From: Candidatus Flavonifractor merdavium
GTDB taxonomy: Bacteria; Bacillota; Clostridia; Oscillospirales; Oscillospiraceae
Direction: 5' to 3'
Length of the DNA stretch: 64,000 bases
NCBI GenBank assembly: GCA_019119335.1
Contig: DWXF01000006.1
Span: 1 to 64,000 of the forward strand
Shown here: piece after piece, positions 58,124 through 64,000 of the stretch
How the letters are laid out: every line of letters starts with the position of its first letter
How positions within the stretch are numbered: the first letter of the stretch is position 1
The notes under the pieces: generated by a model
Told to the model about the DNA's origin: nothing
What the model saw: the letters and a program-made list of their open reading frames with translations, nothing else
Database searches by the model: none
Position numbers and translations under genes: made by a program

Positions 58124-58975
58124 ATGTCTTACGTTTATGACAAGAGAAAGCCCTACCGAACCTACCTGGAGGAATATGCGCCCAAGTGGGACGGCATGGC
58201 TCACCTGCGCCGGGACGAAAACGGCATTCTGGAGGTCCGCTTCCACACGGACGACGGTCCCGTCCGGTTCTGTGAGGCTATTCACGCCGGGTATCTGGGC
58301 CTGCTGCATGACATCAGCCACGACCCTGACAACGAAATTGTCATTCTGACCGGTACCGGGGACAGCTTTGTGGCCCTGTCTGACCCCGAAATGTCCGTGG
58401 AGTTCCCCACCTATACCTCCTCCGTGACCTACGACTGGTGGTATCTCACCGCCACCCGGGTGCCTCTGGCCTGGCTGGACATTCCCGTTCCCGTCATCTG
58501 CGCCCTCAACGGCCCCATCACCATCCATCCGGAATCGGTGCTGCTCTCCGACTACATCATCGCCGGCGACAACGCCCTCACCGTGGACCGGCACATCCAG
58601 GATGCCGGGTGCGCCCCGGTGGACGGCGTGAATATCCTGTATGAAAAGCTGCTGGGCGTCAACGCCGCCCGGGCGCTGCTGCTGAACAGCGGGGTCATCG
58701 ACGCCCAGCGGGGCAAAGAGCTGGGCATCTTCGCGGAAGTGGTGCCCCACGGCACCGAGCTGGACCGGGCCTGGGAGTTTGCCAGAGATCTGATCAAGCG
58801 GGTGCCCTCCCGCATGGTCCGCCGCATGACCCGCGAAATCTTTACCCAGAGCCTCCGGGAGGCTTTTATGAAGGATATCCGCTCCAGCCTGTGCCACGAG
58901 TGCTATTCCTCCGAGCTGCGGACCGACTCCAAGCCTGAGGAGGGCCACAAGAACATGATCAACAAGGAGCTGTAA
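58124..58975 (+). CDS. 6-oxocamphor hydrolase-like crotonase 1 (putative beta-diketone hydrolase)
   Basis: A 283-residue crotonase-fold enzyme. From memory it aligns well with Rhodococcus 6-oxocamphor hydrolase (OCH): VILTGTGDSF, the HPE segment in NGPITIHPESVLLSD, and the active residues map to H54, H135, H157, D167 and E259 (OCH H37, H122, H145, D154, E244). OCH cleaves a C-C bond between two carbonyls (retro-Claisen) without CoA. Start at ATG 58124 behind AAAGGAG. It lies upstream of an FAH hydrolase and a second OCH-like gene, which suggests cleavage of a cyclic or linear 1,3-diketone. The exact substrate is unknown; other crotonase reactions are not excluded. Confidence 0.78.
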   Translation: MSYVYDKRKPYRTYLEEYAPKWDGMAHLRRDENGILEVRFHTDDGPVRFCEAIHAGYLGLLHDISHDPDNEIVILTGTGDSFVALSDPEMSVEFPTYTSSVTYDWWYLTATRVPLAWLDIPVPVICALNGPITIHPESVLLSDYIIAGDNALTVDRHIQDAGCAPVDGVNILYEKLLGVNAARALLLNSGVIDAQRGKELGIFAEVVPHGTELDRAWEFARDLIKRVPSRMVRRMTREIFTQSLREAFMKDIRSSLCHECYSSELRTDSKPEEGHKNMINKEL

Positions 58976-59003
58976 CAGGCTCCTTCCGGAAAGGGTGAAA
59001 AAA

Positions 59004-60077
59004 ATGAAGCTGGTAACATTTGCCGTGGACACCCCCGTGGGTGAGATCCGCCGGGTAGGCGCCATTCGGAAAGACGGCCTTTATGTGGACCTGGCCGCGG
59101 GCCGGGAGGCATATCTGAAGTCCAAAGGTGTGGAGCAGGCCTATATCCAGGCCCAGCTGGACTGCCCCAGCGACATGCTGGCATTTATCCGGGCCGGGGA
59201 GGACGCCCTGAAGAAGGGCTATGAGGTACTGGACTTTGCCGCTGACAGGGCGCCCGGCAAGGAGGATGGGCTGACGGTGGTATACGAGCCCGCCTCGGTG
59301 CGTCTGCTCACCCCCATTCCCAGACCCAACACCATCCGCTGCTTCTCCCTCAGCGAAAAGCACATGCTCAACGGCATCAAGTCCATGCAGGACACCGCCG
59401 CCTGGGGCGGCACCAAGCCCTCCCTGACCAAGCTGCCCGACGAGTGGTACAACCTGCCCACCTACTATAAGACCGGCACCACCGAGATCTACGGCCCTGA
59501 CGAGCTGGTGCCCTGGCCCAGCCTCACCGACCTGTTCGACTATGAGCTGGAGATCGCCACCATCATCGGCAAGCGGGGCCGCAACGTGCCCGAGGAGGAG
59601 GGGGAGAGCTACATCTTCGGCTGGACCCTGTACAATGACTGGAGCACCCGGGACTGGCAGAACCGGGAAATGAGCATCAACCTGGGACCCAGCCTGTGCA
59701 AGGACAACGCCTCCTCTCTGGGGCCCTGCATCGTAACCCGGGACGAGTTCGACCTGTACAACGCCCACTTCACCATCCGGGTCAACGGCGAGGTGTGGTC
59801 CCAGACCATGGTGGACCTCTACTTCCCCCTCAAGCATCTGGTGGAGTATGTAACCCGGGTGCAGACCGTCTTCCCCGGCGATATCTTTACCAGCGGCACC
59901 CTGCCCTTCGGCGCCGGCTGCGAGCTGAAGAAGTGGATCCCCCAGGGCGGCGTCATCGAGTTCGAGGCCGAGGGGATGGGAATTTTGCGCAACTACATAG
60001 GCAAAAAGGGCGAGCCCGCCCCCCTGCCCGCCGCCCAGCGGCCCTATTTGAAGGTGGTCCGGGGCGAGGACGTGTAA
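59004..60077 (+). CDS. Fumarylacetoacetate hydrolase (FAH)-family protein
   Basis: A 357-residue enzyme. The metal triad of the FAH fold is E181, E183 (DYELEIATIIG) and D212 (WTLYNDWSTRDWQ); the C-terminal TVFPGDIFTSGTLPFGAG loop is typical. FAH enzymes hydrolyse C-C bonds next to carbonyl groups or act as hydratases, isomerases or decarboxylases on 2-keto acids. ATG 59004 is preferred over an in-frame GTG nine bases upstream. It sits between the two OCH-like genes, so three potential C-C hydrolases are encoded together. Confidence 0.88.
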   Translation: MKLVTFAVDTPVGEIRRVGAIRKDGLYVDLAAGREAYLKSKGVEQAYIQAQLDCPSDMLAFIRAGEDALKKGYEVLDFAADRAPGKEDGLTVVYEPASVRLLTPIPRPNTIRCFSLSEKHMLNGIKSMQDTAAWGGTKPSLTKLPDEWYNLPTYYKTGTTEIYGPDELVPWPSLTDLFDYELEIATIIGKRGRNVPEEEGESYIFGWTLYNDWSTRDWQNREMSINLGPSLCKDNASSLGPCIVTRDEFDLYNAHFTIRVNGEVWSQTMVDLYFPLKHLVEYVTRVQTVFPGDIFTSGTLPFGAGCELKKWIPQGGVIEFEAEGMGILRNYIGKKGEPAPLPAAQRPYLKVVRGEDV

Positions 60078-60086
60078 CCGCCTAAA

Positions 60087-60132
60087 AACCGGCCGGCGGC
60101 GGCTGTCTCCGGGAGCGCCCCGGCCGGCGGTT
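60087..60132 (+). terminator. Imperfect GC-rich hairpin between FAH and OCH-like gene 2
   Basis: AACCGGCCGG pairs with CCGGCC-GGTT across a bulge, followed by TTCTTCTTT. It is a possible attenuator in the 149-base gap. Confidence 0.35.
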
Positions 60133-60226
60133 CTTCTTTCCGACTGAACGCGCGATATGGTTTATTCCCGTGAGAGCCACAGGGATAAGCTTGATAGATT
60201 CCATCAGGGGAAAGGAGAATACCAAT

Positions 60227-61111
60227 ATGTCCAATCAGCAGTACGCGCACAAGTTTGAACTGGGCGTGCCCTACCGCACCTATCTGGAGGATTACGCGCC
60301 CAAGTGGGAGGAGCTGGCCTGGCTGACCAGAGACGAGGACGGCATCCTGACGGTTCAGCTCCACTGGGGGGATGACTCCTGCCGGTTCAGCGAGTCCGTC
60401 CACAGCGGTCTGGTGGGCCTGGCGCTGGATATCCAGCGGGATCCGGACAATGAGTGCGTCATCATCACCGGCACCGGCAAGGACTTCATGAACGAGCCGG
60501 ACAAGGCGGAGGCCCTGGCCGAGGGGGAAAAGGTCTACCCGCACAGCGCCACGTACGACTGGTGGTGGATGAACCAGACCCGCATCTTCAACGCCTTTAT
60601 CGATATCCCGGTCCCCGTGGTGGCCGCCATCAACGGCGGCTGCAGCTTCCACCCGGAAGTGTGGCTCATGTCCGACTACATTTTCGTATCTGACGACGCC
60701 TATTACGTGGACAAGCACGTGCTGGGGTCTCACTGTATTCCCGCCGACGGCCTGAATGAGCTGGTGGGCTACATCGTGGGCCGCAACCGGGTCAAGGGCA
60801 TCTTCCTGAAGGGCACCCGCATTGACGCGGAGATGGGGATAGAGCTGGGCCTGTGGCACGAGATCGCGCCCAAGGCAGAGCTGCTGGACCGGGCAAAAAC
60901 CTTTGCCAAAGAAAACATCCTTTGTCTGGAACCCATGCACCGCAGAATGTGGCGTGAGGTTTTTGTCCAGCCTTTCCGGGAGCTGATGGCCAAGACGGTA
61001 CGGGCGTCTCTGGCCCAGGAGGCCTATGCCGCCGAGCTGTGCGTGGTCAAGCCGGGCGAAAATCACGCGCTCCAGTTCCGGGAGGAATTCAGAAAGAAAA
61101 TGGGGTCATGA
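60227..61111 (+). CDS. 6-oxocamphor hydrolase-like crotonase 2
   Basis: A 294-residue crotonase similar to the first copy over its whole length (PYRTYLEDYAPKWEELAWL near the N-terminus; DPDNECVIITGTGKDF), so the two look like an old duplication. OCH catalytic positions are kept as H59, H142 (FHPEVWLMSD), H164 (VDKHVLGSHC), D174 and E265. The central loops differ, which points to different substrates or to a hetero-oligomer. Start at ATG 60227 with AAAGGAG. It ends the operon with a strong terminator. Confidence 0.78.
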   Translation: MSNQQYAHKFELGVPYRTYLEDYAPKWEELAWLTRDEDGILTVQLHWGDDSCRFSESVHSGLVGLALDIQRDPDNECVIITGTGKDFMNEPDKAEALAEGEKVYPHSATYDWWWMNQTRIFNAFIDIPVPVVAAINGGCSFHPEVWLMSDYIFVSDDAYYVDKHVLGSHCIPADGLNELVGYIVGRNRVKGIFLKGTRIDAEMGIELGLWHEIAPKAELLDRAKTFAKENILCLEPMHRRMWREVFVQPFRELMAKTVRASLAQEAYAAELCVVKPGENHALQFREEFRKKMGS

Positions 61112-61114
61112 GAC

Positions 61115-61155
61115 AATACGGCCGGCGCCTTTCGGCGCCGGCCGTATTTGTTTTT
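61115..61155 (+). terminator. Terminator of the GntR-controlled operon
   Basis: AATACGGCCGGCGCC / GGCGCCGGCCGTATT 15-bp arms, TTTC loop, then TTGTTTTT. Confidence 0.95.
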
Positions 61156-61162
61156 CCGGGGT

Positions 61163-61978
61163 TTACCGGACTGTGGCCCACCGCCGGCGCAGCCAGGGCA
61201 GCCGGATAAGCAGAACCAGCAGGAGCACATAGGGCAGCAGCGCGCCCATGTGGAACTGCTCAAAAAGGGAGTGGGCGGCGCCCAGCATGGTAATCCGTCC
61301 GGTTTCCGGTATCCTCACCTGGCCCTGGTCCTGAATATGGCGGGCCAGCCATCCGGACAGCGTGCCCGCGGCCGCGCCCTGCGCATCCTCCAGGGCGGAA
61401 AAGCCCAGGGTTCCGTCCACCATATCCTCGGGAACGGCCAGGGTAAAGCTGCGGGTATCCGTTCGCTCCAGGACCGTACCATCCTCCAGAACCACCTCCC
61501 GCACCCGGCGTCCCGGCAGCTGGGAGACATCAAACACAAAAGAGAAGCCGGATATCTGGGGAAACTGGTCCGCGCCGGATTCCGGGTCCAGCTGCTCGTC
61601 CTCTCCCAGCCGGGCGTGGGAAACCGCCTGCTCCAGCACCTGAAACAGCGTCTGGGCCTGTATGGTGACCACCCGGACAGGCTGATCCTGCCCGAACACA
61701 GCCTGGACGTCGCCGGCGGTGATTGTGCCTCCGGGCAGGCTTTGAACCAACAGCCCGCCGCAGACGATGGAGAGCTGGGCTCCGGTACCCGCCCGGAGGC
61801 TGTCCGCCACATAGCAGCCCAGGGCGGTTTCCTGAAGCCGGGCCCCGTAAGACCGGGAAGTGACATTGGGGGACATGGCCCCTTCGCTGGAGCCCAGCAC
61901 CGAGCCGGCGGCCCCCGCGGAGGAGAGCAGCAGGAAGATGCTCAGCAGCCAGCACTGCAATGTGCGCAGGGTCTTCAT
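61163..61978 (-). CDS. Stand-alone 5'-nucleotidase C-terminal domain protein, membrane anchored
   Basis: A 271-residue protein with signal peptide (residues 1-24), a 5'-nucleotidase C-terminal domain (ETALGCYVADSLRAGTGAQLSIVCGGLLVQSL; GTITAGDVQAVFG; TLFQVLEQAVSHAR) and a C-terminal helix before basic residues (LPYVLLLVLLIRLPWLRRR). The metallophosphoesterase half of normal 5'-nucleotidases is absent, and the substrate Arg of NGGGIR is replaced (CGGLLVQ). It overlaps the oppF stop (ATGA). It may bind nucleotides outside the cell for the peptide transporter operon or be a relic; catalysis by itself is unlikely. Confidence 0.78.
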   Translation of the reverse strand: MKTLRTLQCWLLSIFLLLSSAGAAGSVLGSSEGAMSPNVTSRSYGARLQETALGCYVADSLRAGTGAQLSIVCGGLLVQSLPGGTITAGDVQAVFGQDQPVRVVTIQAQTLFQVLEQAVSHARLGEDEQLDPESGADQFPQISGFSFVFDVSQLPGRRVREVVLEDGTVLERTDTRSFTLAVPEDMVDGTLGFSALEDAQGAAAGTLSGWLARHIQDQGQVRIPETGRITMLGAAHSLFEQFHMGALLPYVLLLVLLIRLPWLRRRWATVR

Positions 61979-62964
61979 ACGCGCTCCTTACAAACAGGGG
62001 AATCCGGCAGGGCATCCGGTCCGGCAAAATGACAGCTGACAAAATGCCCCGGGCTGACCTCCCGCAAGGCGGGCTGCTCCCGGCGGCACCGCTCCGCCGC
62101 GTGGGGGCACCGGGGCGCAAACCGGCAGCCCGGCTTCAAATTGACAGGAGAGGTAATCTCGCCCTCCATCAGCACCCGCTTGCGGCGGTTGCGGAGGCTG
62201 GGGATGGGGATGGCGGAGAGCAATCCTCTGGTATAGGGGTGAATGGGCGTGCGGAACAGCTCTTTACACGGGGCTTTTTCCACCATTTGCCCCATATACA
62301 TGACCAGCACATCGTCTGAGATATGCTTGACCACCGACAGGTCGTGGGTAATAAAGAGGTAGGACAGGCCCTTGCTCCGCTGGATCTGCTTGAGCAGATT
62401 CAGCACCTGGGCCTGAATGGATACATCCAGGGCGGAAACCGGCTCGTCGCAGACGATAAACTCCGGCTCCAAAGCCAGGGCCCGGGCAATGCCGATGCGC
62501 TGCCGCCGTCCGCCGTCCAGCTCATGGGGAAAGGCGTAGATCATATGCGCGGCGATGCCCACCAGCTCCATCAGCCCCCGCACCCGCTGCTCCAGCTGAT
62601 CCCGGGTCCGGCACACCTTGAAGATCTTCAGCGGCTCGGCAATCAGGTCCATGGCGCACAGCCGGGGATCCAGGGAGGACATGGGATCCTGAAACACCAT
62701 CTGCATCTCTTTCCGCAGCATTTTCCAGTCGGCCTTCCCCGCCTGCTCAATATTGCGGCCCTGAAATATAATCTCGCCGGAGGTGGACCGTTCCAGCCCT
62801 ACCAGCAGCTTGCCCAGCGTGGACTTTCCGCAGCCCGATTCTCCCACCACACCCAGGGTCTTTCCCTGCTCCAGCCGGAAGCTGATGCCATCCACCGCGT
62901 GGAGCGTTCCAGCGGCAATGGCAAAATCCTTTTTCAAGTTCTTTACTTCCAGAATAACGCCCAT
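61975..62964 (-). CDS. oppF: Oligopeptide ABC transporter ATP-binding protein, OppF type
   Basis: A 329-residue ATPase: Walker A GVVGESGCGKSTLGK, Q-loop FQDPMSSLDPR, signature LDGGRRQRIGIARAL (the usual S is D), Walker B FIVCDEPVSALDVS, and a C-terminal Cys-rich oligopeptide/dipeptide tail (PGCRFAPRCPHAAERCR). OppF and OppD form the heterodimeric motor of a peptide importer. ATG at 62964, six bases after oppD. Confidence 0.94.
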   Translation of the reverse strand: MGVILEVKNLKKDFAIAAGTLHAVDGISFRLEQGKTLGVVGESGCGKSTLGKLLVGLERSTSGEIIFQGRNIEQAGKADWKMLRKEMQMVFQDPMSSLDPRLCAMDLIAEPLKIFKVCRTRDQLEQRVRGLMELVGIAAHMIYAFPHELDGGRRQRIGIARALALEPEFIVCDEPVSALDVSIQAQVLNLLKQIQRSKGLSYLFITHDLSVVKHISDDVLVMYMGQMVEKAPCKELFRTPIHPYTRGLLSAIPIPSLRNRRKRVLMEGEITSPVNLKPGCRFAPRCPHAAERCRREQPALREVSPGHFVSCHFAGPDALPDSPVCKERV

Positions 62965-62970
62965 ACCGCC

Positions 62971-63957
62971 TCACTCCTTTCCTTGCCCATTCCCGGCCGC
63001 TTCCGCCAGCAGGCATTTGACCAGGTGGCCGGGGGCCGTCTGGACACAGGGCGGGCAGACCTGCGCACAGCGGGGAGTTGCCCGGGAGCAGCGAGGGTGG
63101 AACTTGCACCCGCCGGGCAGGTTGGTGGGATCGGGCATCAGGCCGGGAATGGGGGTAAGCATATCCACATCTTCATCCAGGGAGGGAATGGACTGGAAGA
63201 GTCCGATGGTATACGGATGGGCGGGGGACTCAAAAATATCCTCCAGCGTACCGCTTTCCACAATCTCGCCGGCGTACATGACGGCCACCCGGTCACAGAT
63301 TTCCGCCACCACGCCCAGGTCGTGGGTAATCAGGATCATGGCGGTATTCAGCTCTGTTTTCAGCCGCTTCATCATATCCAGCACCTGAGCCTGGATGGTT
63401 ACATCCAGGGCGGTGGTGGGCTCGTCGGCAATGAGCAGCTCCGGGTTGCAGGCCAGCGCAATGGCGATGACCACCCGCTGCTTCATGCCGCCGGAAAACT
63501 GATGGGGATATTCCCGGCCCCGCTGGGCCGGGATGCCCACCATCTCCAGCATCTCCAGCGCCCGCCGTTCGGCCTGGCTTTTGCTGAGCTTGTTGTGGAG
63601 CAGAACCACCTCCGCGATTTGGTCGCCCACCGGAATCACCGGGTTGAGCGCGGTCATCGGGTCCTGAAAGATCATGGAAATATGGTTACCCCGAATTTCC
63701 CGCATCCGCTTTTCCGGCTGCTCCAAAAGAGGCTTGCCGTCAAAATGGATGCTGCCTCCGGTGACCTTTCCGGGCGGATCGGGGAGCAGCCGCAGGACCG
63801 ACAGGGCTGTGGTGGTCTTTCCGGCGCCGGTCTCCCCCACCAGGCCCAGGGTTTCTCCCCGGCTCAGCGTCAGGTCGATGCCGTTTACCGCCTCCACCAC
63901 GCCTTCGCTGGTAAAATATTTGACCTCCAGATGTTCTATCCGCAGAAGCTCGTCCAC
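62971..63957 (-). CDS. oppD: Oligopeptide ABC transporter ATP-binding protein, OppD type
   Basis: A 328-residue ATPase: Walker [16 protein letters not shown], signature [12 protein letters not shown], Walker [15 protein letters not shown], and the tail [24 protein letters not shown] that holds a cluster in this family. The start is GTG at 63957 behind AAGGAGGGGAG. It directly follows the end of a permease gene and precedes oppF. Cargo: peptides, or other OppA/DppA substrates such as nickel chelates, not resolved here. Confidence 0.94.
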   Translation of the reverse strand: MDELLRIEHLEVKYFTSEGVVEAVNGIDLTLSRGETLGLVGETGAGKTTTALSVLRLLPDPPGKVTGGSIHFDGKPLLEQPEKRMREIRGNHISMIFQDPMTALNPVIPVGDQIAEVVLLHNKLSKSQAERRALEMLEMVGIPAQRGREYPHQFSGGMKQRVVIAIALACNPELLIADEPTTALDVTIQAQVLDMMKRLKTELNTAMILITHDLGVVAEICDRVAVMYAGEIVESGTLEDIFESPAHPYTIGLFQSIPSLDEDVDMLTPIPGLMPDPTNLPGGCKFHPRCSRATPRCAQVCPPCVQTAPGHLVKCLLAEAAGNGQGKE

Positions 63958-63970
63958 GGCGCTCCCCTCC

Positions 63971-64000
63971 TTATCGCTTCAGCCGCGGGTCCATGGCGTC
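63971..64000 (-). CDS. C-terminal end of an OppC/DppC-type permease (partial)
   Basis: Only the last nine codons and stop lie in the window: they read DAMDPRLKR, the usual C-terminus of DppC/OppC permeases. The gene continues beyond the right edge and belongs to the oppD-oppF operon. Confidence 0.75.
   Translation of the reverse strand, partial: DAMDPRLKR

Noticed and set aside
58124-58975. Plain enoyl-CoA hydratase call for the crotonase
   Set aside because: The His/His/His/Asp/Glu set fits OCH better than the two-Glu site of enoyl-CoA hydratases, and no acyl-CoA genes are nearby.
1-64000. tRNA, rRNA, CRISPR, insertion sequence or phage genes
   Set aside because: None could be supported on either strand by reading; a tRNAscan or ISfinder search would settle small cases.

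Overview
The window looks like a chromosomal stretch of a GC-rich, anaerobic, low-oxygen gut Firmicute of the Oscillospiraceae type (Flavonifractor, Lawsonibacter or Pseudoflavonifractor are the closest match in style). This rests on strong purine-rich ribosome binding sites, frequent GTG/TTG starts, good SigA-type promoters in AT-rich gaps, Gram-positive lipoprotein signals, and families such as DUF3798 binding proteins and a CD1871A-type CXXC peptide. It is an inference from content, not from a database match. I see no rRNA, tRNA, CRISPR array, insertion sequence or prophage. Nearly all long antisense frames are shadows of GC-rich genes.

Layout. 1-6.8 kb: glycogen synthase with a Lys/Ala-rich tail (runs off the left edge), a STAS-kinase fusion, an HD hydrolase, and a MoxR-type AAA ATPase overlapping a metallopeptidase-like/VWA protein. 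6.9-11.1 kb: a degenerate AgrC-like sensor followed by four small or medium membrane proteins of unknown function. 11.1-22.6 kb: a peptidoglycan (muropeptide) recycling island with an ABC importer, two acyltransferases, an RpiR/SIS regulator, a dipeptide epimerase, NagZ, MurQ, a serine hydrolase and, divergently, AnmK. A SigA promoter with several TTCACAA-type repeats sits in the middle. 22.7-27.6 kb: an HscC-like Hsp70 translationally coupled to a giant J-domain protein. 27.7-31.8 kb: an extracytoplasmic redox operon (TlpA-like lipoprotein, 4Fe-4S membrane protein, CXXC micro-protein, Cys-less redoxin-like lipoprotein), divergent from an OmpR/HK two-component system; a 17-bp perfect inverted repeat lies between them.

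31.9-41.4 kb: EamA exporter, BrnQ, two amidohydrolases and an L-cysteine desulfidase-like protein, then a PocR-domain histidine kinase with a YesN-type AraC response regulator. 41.4-47.2 kb: a complete ABC importer operon of unknown substrate (DUF3798 lipoprotein, RbsA-like ATPase, two permeases, small membrane protein) behind a promoter with 22-bp direct repeats. 47.2-53.5 kb: a structured intergenic stretch, a DUF3829-like lipoprotein, and a four-gene operon of two B12-type radical SAM proteins and two GNAT/FemAB-like proteins. 53.7-55.7 kb: an ECF sigma factor, a membrane DUF4367 anti-sigma-like protein and a cysteine-rich mini-protein. 55.8-61.2 kb: a GntR regulator divergent from an MFS transporter, two 6-oxocamphor-hydrolase-like crotonases and an FAH-family hydrolase. 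61.2-64 kb: the end of an oligopeptide ABC operon with a stand-alone 5'-nucleotidase C-terminal domain protein.

The best candidates for undescribed biology are (i) the GntR/MFS/double-OCH/FAH operon, which looks like a transport-plus-retro-Claisen pathway for a diketone-like compound; (ii) the double radical-SAM/double-acyltransferase operon; (iii) the ABC-fed anhydro-muropeptide recycling island; and (iv) the Hsp70/giant J-protein pair with a degenerate HPD motif.
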